This document shows, in pieces, positions 26,068 through 34,762 of a stretch of 64,000 bases of DNA (position 1 is the first letter of the stretch; every line of letters starts with the position of its first letter). Under the pieces are notes generated by a model. It ran no database searches, was not told the DNA's origin, and saw only the letters and a program-made list of their open reading frames with translations. Origin of the DNA: Actinopolymorpha cephalotaxi (GTDB lineage: Bacteria; Actinomycetota; Actinomycetes; Propionibacteriales; Actinopolymorphaceae); contig NZ_JACBZA010000001.1 in the NCBI RefSeq assembly GCF_013408535.1, forward strand, positions 3,804,850 through 3,868,849. Direction: 5' to 3'. Position numbers and translations under genes: made by a program.

Positions 26068-28095
26068 CTACTCGGGGGCCTGACGGCGGTTCCGGGCGTA
26101 CGCCTCGAACGCCGCGAGTGCGCCCGGGTCGGACAGCGCACCCGTACTCGCGGCCTCCTCGACCGGCCGGCCCTCCAGGATCCGCTTGACCGGCACCTCC
26201 AGCTTCTTGCCGGACAACGTCCGCGGGATCGCGCGCACCGCGACGATCTCGTCCGGCACGTGCCGCGGCGACAGCTCGCGGCGCAGGCCGGCGGCCAGCC
26301 GGCGGCGCAGGTCGTCGTCCAGCTCGGTCCCCTCGGCTAGGACGACGAACAGCAGCAGTTCCTCGCTCGCGTCCGCATCCGCGGCGGCCCCGGAAGCTCC
26401 GCCGGGCCGGGCGTTCTCCAGGTGGACGACCAGGCTGTCGGTGATCTCGGGGAACCCGTCGACCACGGAGTAGAACTCCGCGGTGCCCATGCGTACCCCG
26501 CCCCGCTTCAGCGTCGCGTCGGAGCGGCCGGTGATCACGCAGGTGCCGCGTGGTGTGATCTCCACCCAGTCGCCGTGCCGCCACACGCCCGGGAAGTCGG
26601 CGAAGTACGCGGCGCGGTAGCGGGAGCCGTCGGAGTCGCCCCAGAACCCCACCGGCATGGACGGCATCGGGCGCTCGATCACGAGCTCGCCCAGCTGGCC
26701 GACGACCGGGTGACCGGCCGGGTCGTACGCCGCGACCGCCGCGCCCAGGCACGCGCAGGACAGCTCGCCCGCGTACACCGGAAGCAGCGGCGAGCCACCG
26801 ACGAATCCGGTGCACAGGTCCGTGCCGCCGGAGAACGACTGCAGCTGCAAGGTGGGGTTGACGTTCTCGTACACCCAGCCGAAGCCCTCCGGCGGCAGCG
26901 GCGCGCCGGTCGATCCCAGGCCGCGGATCCGGGACAGGTCGGCCACGTCGGCCGGCCGCAGCCCGGCCCGGCGGCAGCTCATCAGGAACGGCGCGCTCGT
27001 GCCGAAGAACGTCACGCCGCACTCGTCGGCCAGCCGCCACAGGTGGCCGAGGTCGGGCTGGGCGGGATTGCCGTCGACCAGGACGACGGTGGCACCGACG
27101 AGCAGGCCGGACACCAGGACGTTCCACATCATCCAGCCGGTGGTGGAGAACCAGAAGAACCGGTCGCCCGGGCCCAGGTCGAAGTGCAGGGCGAGGGTCT
27201 TCAGGTGCTCGAGCAGGATGCCGCCGTGCCCGTGCACGATCGGCTTGGGCAGCCCGGTGGTGCCCGAGGAGTACAGGAGATACAGCGGATGGTCGAACGC
27301 CACCGGCTCGAACTCCGGCTCACCCGGATCGGGGCCGGCCAGCAGGTCCGCCCAGGTGGACGCGCCGGGTGTCCGCCGCGCGGCGTCCTCGGACAGGTAG
27401 GGCACCACGACCACGTGCGCGAGCGTGGGCAGCGCGGCCCTGATGGCTGCCAGCTCGCCGGTCCGGTCGATGTCCTTCGCGCCGTAGCGGTAGCCGTCCA
27501 CGGCCACCAGCACCTTCGGCTCGATCTGGCTCCACCGGTCGACGACGCTGCGGGTGCCGAACTCCGGGGCGCAGGAGGAGAACACCGCACCCAGGCTCGC
27601 GGTGGCCAGCAGCAGGACGAGGGTCTCCGGGATGTTCGGGAGGTACGCCGCGACCCGGTCGCCGTGTCCCACGCCCAGGCGCACGAGCCCGGCCCGCGCC
27701 CGGGCCACCTCCGCACGCAGCTGCGCCGCGGTGAGCTCGACCGGCTCCCTGGTCTGCGACCTGGCCACCACCACCGGCCCCTCGGCGGGTAGGCCGGCCA
27801 GCATCTGCTCGGCGTAGTTGACCCGGGCGCCGGGGAACCACCGCGCGCCGGGCATGGCGTCGCCTTCGAGGACGGTGTCGCCGCGCCGGCCACGCACCTG
27901 GAAGTAGTCCCACACACTCGCCCAGAAGGCGGGCAGGTCGTCCACCGACCACCGCCACAGGGACGCGTAGTCGGCGAACCGCAGCGAGCGTTCGCGGTCG
28001 AGCCAGCGCAGGTAGTCGCCGATCCTGGTCCGGTCAAGGACGTCGGCCGGGGGGCTCCACAGAACCTGCCCCTGCGCGCTCCCGGGCTCGCTCAT
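26068..28095 (-). CDS. aacS: Acetoacetate--CoA ligase (acetoacetyl-CoA synthetase)
   Basis: A 675-residue ANL ligase activating acetoacetate to acetoacetyl-CoA with ATP, used in ketone body and polyketide/PHB-type metabolism. Diagnostic features include the AcsA-like N-terminal cap 'FADYASLWRWSVDDLPAFWA', the phosphate loop 'LLYSSGTTGLPKPIVHGHGG', 'FFWFSTTGWMMWNVLVSGLL', 'YRAAYFADFPGVWRHGDWVE' and the catalytic Lys region 'RTLSGKKLEVPVKRILEG'. The motif 'FGTSAPFLMSCRRAGLRP' is characteristic of AacS. ATG 28095 overlaps the galE stop by 4 bp, so the two are co-translated. A link between a sugar epimerase and a CoA ligase is unusual and has no obvious metabolic logic. Confidence 0.93.
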   Translation of the reverse strand: MSEPGSAQGQVLWSPPADVLDRTRIGDYLRWLDRERSLRFADYASLWRWSVDDLPAFWASVWDYFQVRGRRGDTVLEGDAMPGARWFPGARVNYAEQMLAGLPAEGPVVVARSQTREPVELTAAQLRAEVARARAGLVRLGVGHGDRVAAYLPNIPETLVLLLATASLGAVFSSCAPEFGTRSVVDRWSQIEPKVLVAVDGYRYGAKDIDRTGELAAIRAALPTLAHVVVVPYLSEDAARRTPGASTWADLLAGPDPGEPEFEPVAFDHPLYLLYSSGTTGLPKPIVHGHGGILLEHLKTLALHFDLGPGDRFFWFSTTGWMMWNVLVSGLLVGATVVLVDGNPAQPDLGHLWRLADECGVTFFGTSAPFLMSCRRAGLRPADVADLSRIRGLGSTGAPLPPEGFGWVYENVNPTLQLQSFSGGTDLCTGFVGGSPLLPVYAGELSCACLGAAVAAYDPAGHPVVGQLGELVIERPMPSMPVGFWGDSDGSRYRAAYFADFPGVWRHGDWVEITPRGTCVITGRSDATLKRGGVRMGTAEFYSVVDGFPEITDSLVVHLENARPGGASGAAADADASEELLLFVVLAEGTELDDDLRRRLAAGLRRELSPRHVPDEIVAVRAIPRTLSGKKLEVPVKRILEGRPVEEAASTGALSDPGALAAFEAYARNRRQAPE

Positions 28096-29102
28096 CCCGC
28101 GCTCCCGGCGCCGCCGTCGCGGCGGGCCTCCGGATGGTGGAACAGCCACCCCTCCCAGGCCGCCGCCACCGTGGACCGCATGTCGTGTGCGGCCGACCAG
28201 CCGAGCACCTCCCGGATCCGGTCGGCACCCGCGATCGACACCGCGGGGTCGCCGGGCCGGCGGGCGAGCAGCTCGGGCTTGAGGTCGGTGTAACCGGACA
28301 CGTCGAGGATGGTCTCCACGATCTCCCGGGTGGACGACCCCTGGCCGGTGCCGACGTTGAGCACCTCGCGGGCCTGGTGCCCGGCGGTGAGGTGCCGGGC
28401 CGCCGCGACGTGTGCGGAGGCGATGTCGCCGACGTGGATGTAGTCGCGGATGGTGGTGCCGTCCGGGGTCGGGTAGTCGTCACCGAAGATCTTCGGCGGC
28501 AGCCCGGCGGTCAGGCGTTCGAACACCATCGGGATGAGGTTGAACGCGCCGGTGTCGGCGAGTTCGGGAGCGGCGGCACCGGCGGCGTTGAAGTAGCGCA
28601 GGCTGATGTGCCGCAGCCCGGCGCTCCGGGCCACGTCGGCGATCAGCCACTCTCCAACGAGCTTGGTCTCGCCGTACGGAGAGACCGGACGGCAGGTCGC
28701 GTCCTCGGTGAGGACGTCGGTGTCCTGGTCGCCGTAGGTCGAGGCACTGGAGGAGAAGACCAGGGCGTCCACGCCGACGTCGGTCATCGCCCGCAGCAGC
28801 GACTCCAGTCCGCCGAGGTTCTCTCGGTAGTAGAGCAGCGGGTTGTCGACCGACTCACCTGGCTGCTTCTTGGCGGCGACGTGCACGACGCCACTGATCT
28901 CGTACTCCCGCAACAGCTTGGCGACCAGGCTGGTCGCCTGCACCGAACCCCGGACGAGCGGAACGTCGTCGAGGTCGGCGATCCGGGCGGGCACCCCGGT
29001 GGACAGGTCGTCGAGCACGACGATCTGTTCTCCCGCGGCATGAAGTGCGTGGACGACGTGCGCGCCGATGAAGCCGGCGCCTCCGGTGACGAGCCAGGTC
29101 AT
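28092..29102 (-). CDS. galE: UDP-glucose 4-epimerase
   Basis: A 336-residue extended short-chain dehydrogenase interconverting UDP-glucose and UDP-galactose. The NAD loop 'MTWLVTGGAGFIGAHVVHAL' opens the protein. The catalytic triad is visible as Ser in 'LVFSSSASTYGDQ' and Tyr-x3-Lys in 'VSPYGETKLVGEW'. 'IRDYIHVGDIASAHVAAARH' is the GalE C-terminal signature. The N-terminal ATG has TAAGGT 6 nt upstream, implying a leaderless mRNA. It supplies UDP-galactose and overlaps aacS downstream by 4 bp. Confidence 0.94.
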   Translation of the reverse strand: MTWLVTGGAGFIGAHVVHALHAAGEQIVVLDDLSTGVPARIADLDDVPLVRGSVQATSLVAKLLREYEISGVVHVAAKKQPGESVDNPLLYYRENLGGLESLLRAMTDVGVDALVFSSSASTYGDQDTDVLTEDATCRPVSPYGETKLVGEWLIADVARSAGLRHISLRYFNAAGAAAPELADTGAFNLIPMVFERLTAGLPPKIFGDDYPTPDGTTIRDYIHVGDIASAHVAAARHLTAGHQAREVLNVGTGQGSSTREIVETILDVSGYTDLKPELLARRPGDPAVSIAGADRIREVLGWSAAHDMRSTVAAAWEGWLFHHPEARRDGGAGSAG

Positions 29103-29108
29103 GGCTGC

Positions 29109-29114
29109 ACCTTA
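29109..29114 (-). promoter_or_regulatory. -10 box TAAGGT, leaderless promoter of galE-aacS
   Basis: TAAGGT lies 6 nt before ATG 29102 on the minus strand; the preceding bases (CCTAC) give a second possible TAC register. Confidence 0.55.
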
Positions 29115-29270
29115 GTAGGCGTGCTTCCCGGCGCCGGGGAACGATCCGGAACCGCCCGGAGCCACCCCTTCGCCCCCCACGGGCGACCCGGACGATCCAG
29201 ACGTCCTCAGGTGATGCGGCAATCGGTGAAACGGTTCGCGGTTCAGGTGATGCGTGCTGTCGTACGACGC

Positions 29271-29310
29271 TGATCGGTGCTGATCGGTGCTGATCGGTGC
29301 TGCTCGGTGC
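29271..29310. repeat. Four tandem 10-mers (TGATCGGTGC)
   Basis: Three perfect copies of TGATCGGTGC at 29271-29300 and one variant, TGCTCGGTGC, at 29301-29310 lie just beyond the stop of the small minus-strand gene at 29327. The unit length of 10 is not a multiple of 3, so overlapping frames all look open across it; none is convincing as a gene. Confidence 0.8.
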
Positions 29311-29326
29311 GGCGGGTTCTCGCCGG

Positions 29327-29710
29327 TCAGGCGGAACGGTCCCAGACGACGCGGCGGCCGGTCCCGACGCCACTCACCCGGGGCGGCCCGGATGCGCGGT
29401 GTCTACCGCCGCGTTCGCGCGGGTTGCGCCACAGCCGCCCCAACGGCGACAACCAGGAACTCGCCCACGCCGCCTCGGCACAGGTCCACTCCTGGGCGCA
29501 GTACAGGCAGCGCGGCCCGTCCACGCGGCGGGTGCCGACGAGGCGGAGTTTCGTCCACGCCTGGTCGGGTTGGTGGAGCAACAACAGATACCTGGCCTGG
29601 GCGTCGAGGAGTTCCTTCGACCACCGCACCCATCCGTAGCCGGGTACGAAAACCGGTGCCTCGCTCCGGTGCGGCGACACCGCCGTCGACGCCACGAATG
29701 ACGTCGCCAT
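29327..29710 (-). CDS. Hypothetical small protein with CxxC motif
   Basis: A 127-residue protein of unknown function. A conserved-looking core contains 'FVPGYGWVRWSKELLDAQAR', 'WTKLRLVGTRRVDGPRCLYC' and 'EWTCAEAAWASSW'. The cysteines CLYC and the later C in EWTC could bind metal. The last ~40 residues are Arg/Gly-rich and may be poorly defined. ATG 29710 is favoured because GGGAGG lies 9 nt upstream; ATG 29716 is an alternative. No domain is recognised. It lies between galE and the polymer cluster with an AT-rich region upstream. The coding call rests on codon structure and the ribosome binding site, so certainty is moderate. Confidence 0.5.
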   Translation of the reverse strand: MATSFVASTAVSPHRSEAPVFVPGYGWVRWSKELLDAQARYLLLLHQPDQAWTKLRLVGTRRVDGPRCLYCAQEWTCAEAAWASSWLSPLGRLWRNPRERGGRHRASGPPRVSGVGTGRRVVWDRSA

Positions 29711-30130
29711 CGACATCGACCTCCCTCTTCTCTCCTTCGCAGCGGGTCCTGGGGACCCGCCTTCTGTGTCGATGGATCTGTGGAGGCGGCCCGCCCGGCC
29801 CGGGCAACCACCTGCCATCTCGGTTCGTGCTGGTGATCGTACGGACTGTCACGGCCCGATGACAGTGACTCTGCCGATTTCCTGTGCAAATTTTCCCTTT
29901 AATGATCACCCTCTAAGGAACGGCCGGGCGGCACCCCCGCGCCCGCGGCGGCCTGCGGGAACGATCAGCGCGCGCCGGCCGTACGGACGGCAACGGCGGG
30001 TGAACAACCGCGCACCGGGACCGCGGGAGCGGGTGGTGGGTGGTGCGCGAAACCGCCGGGGCGGCTACCGTCAGGGCGCCCCGCCACGGGCACCGACGGG
30101 CAGACGGCCGGTCGACGCACACGCTCTAGG
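29711..30130. other. 420 bp intergenic region with AT-rich block, no gene
   Basis: The region contains no credible reading frame. At 29868-29920 the GC content drops sharply (CAAATTTTCCCTTTAATGAT), unlike the rest of the window. This is likely the promoter region for the small minus-strand gene and possibly for the polymer operon starting at 30131. TAGGAT at 30127-30132 is a candidate -10 box for that operon. Confidence 0.5.
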
Positions 30131-32059
30131 ATGAGCCGACTCCACCAGACAGGGGTGATCCCGCTGCCGACCGCGTTCCTCGTCGGCCCCGTCGTCTCCG
30201 CCGGACCGGGGCCCCTGCCCGTCGCCCGCCACCTGCGTGCGCTGGGTTACGACGTGGTCGAGGTGGACGCGCTCGCACACCTGCCGGCGGCGGTGGCCTC
30301 CGCGCCACCCGGACGGGTCGCCCTCGTCGACGGCCGGTTCGTGGGGCACCTGCACGCACTGCGACGGGCCGTGTGCGACTCGCGGCCGGAAGCGATCGCC
30401 GGGCCCGGAACCCTCGCCGTGGCGCCCTCGGCCAGGCCGCACCTGCTCGACGCCCTGGCCGCCGTCACCGCGAGGACCTCGACGACCGTGACAACCGGGA
30501 CGACCGGGACGACCGCCTCGACGGCTCCCACCACCTCCTCGCGCTCCTCGCGCCCGGACGCCCCACCCGTGGACATCGCCCGGGTCGCCGACGCGCTCGC
30601 CGCCCGCGTCACCGTGGCCAGGACCGATCCCGCCCCGCTGGTGGCCGGGATCGCCGAGTCCCCGCAGGAGCGGGCGGCCCTGGAGGCCCGGGCCCGCGCG
30701 GTCGACGAGGAGAGCTACCGGCTGAAGAGCGCGGTCAAGGCCGAGGACACCGCGTTCACCACGTTCTTCGTCCGCAGCTACTCCGGGTACGCCGCCCGGT
30801 GGTTCGCCCGGCTCGGGCTCGGGCCCAACCACGTCACGATCCTGTCGCTGATCGTCGCCCTCGGCGCCGCGGCGACGGTCGCCACCGGCACCAGGTCCAG
30901 CTACGTGCTGGGCGCGCTGCTGTTCCACGCGGCGTTCTCGCTGGACTGCATCGACGGCGACCTCGCCCGCTACACCGTCTCGTTCAGCAAGCTCGGCGCC
31001 CGGATGGACCTCACCTTCGACCGGGTGAAGGAGTACGCCCTGTTCGCCGGGCTGGCGATCGGGGCGGCCCGTGACGGCGACCCGCACATCTGGTGGCTGG
31101 CCGCGGCGGCGATGGCGTTCCAGACCGTCCGGCACCAGATGCACGCGGCGTACGAGGAGGTCAGCGCGGGCCCCGCCGAGGACGCACCGGCGCTGGCCGA
31201 CCAGGTGCAGGCGCGCATCGGTGGCAGCCGGTGGAAGGTCTGGCTGCGCCGCGGGATCGTCCTGCCCCAGGGCGAACGCTCGGCGCTGATCTGCCTGCTG
31301 GTCGCGTTCACCAACCCGCAGGTGGTGTTCGTGGTACTGCTCGCGGTCGGGGTGATCGCCGCGGCGTACGCCTTCCTCGGGCGGCTCCTGCGCAGCCTGC
31401 GGCGGGTCCGCCGGCCCTGGTCGAAGTCGGCCGGGCTGTCCCTGGGCGCACTGGTCGACGTCGGGCCGGTCGGCTGGATCGTGCACACCTCCCTCCCCGG
31501 CCGCTCGCTGCCCGCGCCACTGGCCGCGCTCGTCGCCCTGCTGGTGCTGGTGTTCTCTCTCGCGGTGATCCCGGCGGTCGGCGTGGGCTGGGTGCTGCTC
31601 GGCGTGCTGTGGTACGTCCTGATCGTGGGGTTCGCCAGCCGGCAACCGCTCAACGGCTGGGCCGACTGGGTGCTGCCGCCGACGTTCCGGGCCGCGGAGT
31701 ACGCCCTGGCGATCGTCCTCGCCGCCACCCTCGCCCCGGCTGCACTGCCCGCGGCGTTCGGCTACGTCGCGGCGTGCGCGTTCCACCACTACGACACCAT
31801 CTACCGCCTGAGCGAGGACGGCACGCACCCCCGCCGCCGGCTCACCGTCGTCACCGGCGGGCACGACGGCCGGATGCTGGTCCTCGCGCTGCTCGCCCTC
31901 GGCGGGGCGACGGTGTTCCAGGTGGGCCTCACCGTCCTCGCGGTCGCGCTCGCGGTGGTGTTCGTCGCCGAGAGCGTGATCGCCACGGCGGCGCAGGTCC
32001 GTGACCGTGACGCGACCGGGGTCCCGGCCGCCGAAGCCACCGCTGGAGTCGCCCGATGA
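30131..32059 (+). CDS. CDP-alcohol phosphotransferase with unusual N-terminal extension
   Basis: A 642-residue protein. Residues ~1-190 show a weak nucleotidyltransferase-like pattern ('VEVDALAHLPAAVASAPPGR', 'ALVDGRFVGHLHALRRAV') and a Thr/Ser-rich linker. From about 195 ('ARAVDEESYRLKSAVKAEDT') a phosphotransferase domain begins. The catalytic motif is complete: 'DCIDGDLARYTVSFSK' followed by GARMDLTFD, i.e. DGxxAR-x8-GxxxDxxxD. Roughly eight membrane helices surround it, and the C-terminus is another multi-pass segment. Architecture recalls archaeal/thermophile enzymes that fuse a nucleotidyltransferase with a phosphotransferase (IPCT-DIPPS type), but here the first domain looks degenerate. 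A TAGGAT box overlapping the ATG raises the possibility that GTG 30155 is the true start. The stop overlaps the next gene by 4 bp. Confidence 0.8.
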   Translation: MSRLHQTGVIPLPTAFLVGPVVSAGPGPLPVARHLRALGYDVVEVDALAHLPAAVASAPPGRVALVDGRFVGHLHALRRAVCDSRPEAIAGPGTLAVAPSARPHLLDALAAVTARTSTTVTTGTTGTTASTAPTTSSRSSRPDAPPVDIARVADALAARVTVARTDPAPLVAGIAESPQERAALEARARAVDEESYRLKSAVKAEDTAFTTFFVRSYSGYAARWFARLGLGPNHVTILSLIVALGAAATVATGTRSSYVLGALLFHAAFSLDCIDGDLARYTVSFSKLGARMDLTFDRVKEYALFAGLAIGAARDGDPHIWWLAAAAMAFQTVRHQMHAAYEEVSAGPAEDAPALADQVQARIGGSRWKVWLRRGIVLPQGERSALICLLVAFTNPQVVFVVLLAVGVIAAAYAFLGRLLRSLRRVRRPWSKSAGLSLGALVDVGPVGWIVHTSLPGRSLPAPLAALVALLVLVFSLAVIPAVGVGWVLLGVLWYVLIVGFASRQPLNGWADWVLPPTFRAAEYALAIVLAATLAPAALPAAFGYVAACAFHHYDTIYRLSEDGTHPRRRLTVVTGGHDGRMLVLALLALGGATVFQVGLTVLAVALAVVFVAESVIATAAQVRDRDATGVPAAEATAGVAR

Positions 32060-32898
32060 TCGGCCTGGTCCTCGCCGCCGGCACCGGCCGGCGACTGCGC
32101 CCGTACACCGACACCCTCCCCAAGGCCCTGGTGCCGCTCGCGGGCGAACATCGGCCGGAGGCCGACTACCCGCTCACGCCGCTGGACACGATCCTCGCCA
32201 ACTTCGCCCGGATCGGGGTGACCGACGTGGCGGTGGTGGTCGGGTACGCCGCGCAGGCCGTCCACGACCGCCGGGACCATCTCGAACGCACCCACGGCGT
32301 CACGCTGGACCTCATCCACAACGACCGGGCCACCACCTGGAACAACTGCTACTCCTTGTGGTGCGCACGCCACCTGTTCTCCCAGGGCTGCCTGCTCGCG
32401 AACGGCGACACGGTGCACCCGGTGCAGGTCGAGCACGCCCTGCTCGCGGCGGCGAGCCCGGCCGGGAGCGGAGCCGCCGGCGCCGGCCCCGACCTGCTGC
32501 TCGCCCTGGACACGGTGAAGCCGCTGGCCGAGGAGGAGATGAAGGTGATCTGGTCGCCCGACCGCGGCGTCACCCGGATCACCAAGGAGCTCGACCCGGC
32601 GTCGGCGACCGGGGAGTACATCGGGGTGAGCCTGATCGGGCCCGGGGCGGCCGAGCCGCTCACCGCCGCGCTCGAGGAGACGTGGCGCAAGGACCCGAAC
32701 CTCTACTACGAGGACGGCTACCAGGCGGCCGTCGACGCGGGCTTCCGGGTCGACGTCGCCCCGATCGGCGACCTGCCGTGGGTGGAGATCGACGACCACG
32801 CCGACCTGGCCCGCTCGGCCCAGGTGCTGGCGGCCATCGCCGACACCACCACCGAGGCCACGGCCGAGACCACGACCCATCCCAGGCTGGAGCGGTAG
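32056..32898 (+). CDS. NTP transferase (sugar/polyol-phosphate nucleotidyltransferase)
   Basis: A 280-residue protein whose first residues 'MIGLVLAAGTGRRLRPYTDT' with the following LPKALVPL form the consensus nucleotide loop GxGxRxxPxTxxxPK. 'NDRATTWNNCYSLWCARHLF' and 'GCLLANGDTVHPVQVE' (metal Asp in GD) follow, then 'WVEIDDHADLARS' near the end. This is the type used to make CDP-, UDP- or dTDP-activated phosphates. Neighbours with CDP-alcohol phosphotransferase domains suggest it makes a CDP-activated alcohol (inference). Start and stop overlap both neighbours, so it belongs to a tight operon. Confidence 0.87.
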   Translation: MIGLVLAAGTGRRLRPYTDTLPKALVPLAGEHRPEADYPLTPLDTILANFARIGVTDVAVVVGYAAQAVHDRRDHLERTHGVTLDLIHNDRATTWNNCYSLWCARHLFSQGCLLANGDTVHPVQVEHALLAAASPAGSGAAGAGPDLLLALDTVKPLAEEEMKVIWSPDRGVTRITKELDPASATGEYIGVSLIGPGAAEPLTAALEETWRKDPNLYYEDGYQAAVDAGFRVDVAPIGDLPWVEIDDHADLARSAQVLAAIADTTTEATAETTTHPRLER

Positions 32899-33998
32899 TG
32901 CCCCTGCTTGCCCGGATGATCCCCACGCCGGTCGTCGTCGACGTACGCCGGGGCGCCATCGCCGACCTCGCCGACCTGCTCGCCGACCAGCGCATCTCGG
33001 CCGCGGGCCGGGTGGCCATCGCCGTCGGCCCGCGCTCGGGTGAGGCGCTGGCGGCCCAGGTGCGCCCGTACCTCAGCGAGGCCGACTTCTTCCCCGTCAC
33101 CGACGGGACCGTCGACGCCGCGCAGGATCTCGCCGCCCGGGTCCGCGGCGGGTCCTACGACGCGATCGTCGGCATCGGCGGCGGCAAGGTGCTGGACGCC
33201 ACGAAGTTCGCCGCGACCCGGGTGGGCCTGCCGATGGTCGCGGTGGCCACCAACCTCGCCCACGACGGGATCGGCTCGCCGGTCAGCATCCTGGACAACG
33301 ACGCCGGCCGCGGCTCCTACGGCGTCGCCGCGCCGCTGGCGGTGGTGGTCGACCTGGACGTCGTACGCCGGGCGCCGGCGCGGTCGGTCCGGGCCGGCAT
33401 CGGCGAGGTGGCCTCCAACCTGTCCGCGATCGCCGACTGGGAGCTCGCCCACGAACTCCACGGCGAACCCCTGGACGGGCTGGCGATCGCGCTGGCCCGC
33501 ACCTCCGCCGAGGCGGTCCTGCACCACCCGGGGACCCTGACCGACGACGACTTCCTCCGCGTTCTCGCCGAGGGCCTGGTGCTGTCCGGCGTGGCGATGG
33601 TGGTCGCCGGGTCCACCCGGCCCTGCAGCGGCGCCTGCCACGAGATCTCGCACGCGATCGACCTGCTCTTTCCGGATCGTTCGGGCGCGCACGGAGAGCA
33701 GGTCGGCGTCGGCGCGGCGTTCGCGTCCTCGCTGTGGGACGATCCCGACGGCCGGGCCCGGGGTGAGCTGATCATCCGGTGCCTGGTGCGGCACGGCCTG
33801 CCGGTCGACCCGGCCGGGCTGGGCTTCAGCTCGGAGGAGTTCGCCGCGGTCGTGGCCAGGGCGCCGCAGACCCGTCCGGGTAGGTTCACCATCCTGGAAC
33901 ACCGCGACCTCGACCAAGCAGGGGTGGCGGCCGCCGTGCGGGAGTTCGCCCGGCACCTGCACGAAAGCCGCGAAGGTGAGGAGAGCGGACTCTCATGA
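32898..33998 (+). CDS. Glycerol-1-phosphate dehydrogenase-like enzyme (AraM/EgsA type)
   Basis: A 366-residue iron/zinc-type dehydrogenase. The NAD(P) loop is 'IVGIGGGKVLDATKFAA'. The region 'GIGEVASNLSAIADWELAHE' aligns with the G1PDH signature GDxxSxxxAxxDWxLA. 'TRPCSGACHEISHAIDLL' and 'SGAHGEQVGVGAAFASSLW' supply the metal-binding His residues, including HGEQVG. The archaeal and Bacillus enzymes reduce dihydroxyacetone phosphate to sn-glycerol-1-phosphate; the substrate here is not proven. GTG 32898 overlaps the TAG of the nucleotidyltransferase by one base, and the stop overlaps the next start by 4 bp. In this operon it likely provides the alcohol phosphate that is then activated. Confidence 0.82.
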   Translation: MPLLARMIPTPVVVDVRRGAIADLADLLADQRISAAGRVAIAVGPRSGEALAAQVRPYLSEADFFPVTDGTVDAAQDLAARVRGGSYDAIVGIGGGKVLDATKFAATRVGLPMVAVATNLAHDGIGSPVSILDNDAGRGSYGVAAPLAVVVDLDVVRRAPARSVRAGIGEVASNLSAIADWELAHELHGEPLDGLAIALARTSAEAVLHHPGTLTDDDFLRVLAEGLVLSGVAMVVAGSTRPCSGACHEISHAIDLLFPDRSGAHGEQVGVGAAFASSLWDDPDGRARGELIIRCLVRHGLPVDPAGLGFSSEEFAAVVARAPQTRPGRFTILEHRDLDQAGVAAAVREFARHLHESREGEESGLS

Positions 33999-34762
33999 CC
34001 AGCCTGCCGACGATCGCCGAGCTGCGCGCCAAGGCGCAGCCGCCCGGCCTGCTCGATCGCCGCAGCGGCGAGCACTGGGCGGGCCGGCTCTACATGCGCC
34101 GGATCTCGCTGTACGCCACCCGCGGGTTCCTCGCCACGCCCCTGTCCCCCAACCAGCTCACCGGCCTGATGATCGTGGCCGGCATCGCGGCCGGTTTCGC
34201 GCTGCTGATCCCCGGCCTGCCGGGCGCGATCCTCGCGGCGCTCCTGGTCCAGCTCTACCTCCTGCTCGACTGCAGTGACGGCGAGGTCGCCCGCTACACC
34301 GGGCGCACCAGCACCACCGGCGTCTACCTCGACCGGGTGGGTCACTACATGTGCGAGGCGGCGCTCCTCGTCGGGCTGGGTTTCCGGGCCGCGCAGGTGC
34401 ATCCGACGGGGTACGCCGTCCTCGGCCTGGTGGCCGCCCTCGGCGCGGTCCTGATCAAGGCCGAGACCGACCTGGTCGACATCGCCCGCGCCCGCAGGGG
34501 CCAGGAGACGGTGACCGAGGAGGCGGTGGAGCCACGCGGGTCGGCGCTGGCCAAGGCCCGGCGGGTGGCCCTCGTCCTGAAGTTCTACCGGCTCATCCTG
34601 GCCATCGAGCTGTCCCTGGTGATCGTCGTGGCCGCCGTCGTCGACGCCCTGCTGGGCAACCTCCTCGCCACCCACGTGCTCACCGTGGCGGTCGCGGTGA
34701 TCGCGGCGGTCCAGGTGGTGCTGCACCTGGTGAGTGTCCTGGTGTCCCGGCGGCTCGCGTGA
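33995..34762 (+). CDS. Second CDP-alcohol phosphotransferase, final catalytic Asp replaced by His
   Basis: A 255-residue membrane protein with a CDP-alcohol phosphotransferase core. The motif is 'LLDCSDGEVARYTGRTSTTG' followed by VYLDRVGHY, i.e. DGxxAR-x8-GxxxD-x3-H. The fourth Asp, thought to be the catalytic base in structurally known members, is His here, while the metal-binding Asps and the Arg are kept. About six membrane helices follow. It overlaps the dehydrogenase by 4 bp and the next glycosyltransferase by 4 bp. It may act on a different acceptor than the 642-residue enzyme upstream, or prefer a lipid acceptor. Confidence 0.85.
   Translation: MTSLPTIAELRAKAQPPGLLDRRSGEHWAGRLYMRRISLYATRGFLATPLSPNQLTGLMIVAGIAAGFALLIPGLPGAILAALLVQLYLLLDCSDGEVARYTGRTSTTGVYLDRVGHYMCEAALLVGLGFRAAQVHPTGYAVLGLVAALGAVLIKAETDLVDIARARRGQETVTEEAVEPRGSALAKARRVALVLKFYRLILAIELSLVIVVAAVVDALLGNLLATHVLTVAVAVIAAVQVVLHLVSVLVSRRLA

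Noticed and set aside
29277-29862. Three overlapping plus-strand frames starting in the 10-mer repeats
   Set aside because: They begin in the tandem repeat and read Arg/Gly-rich sequence antisense to the better-supported small gene.
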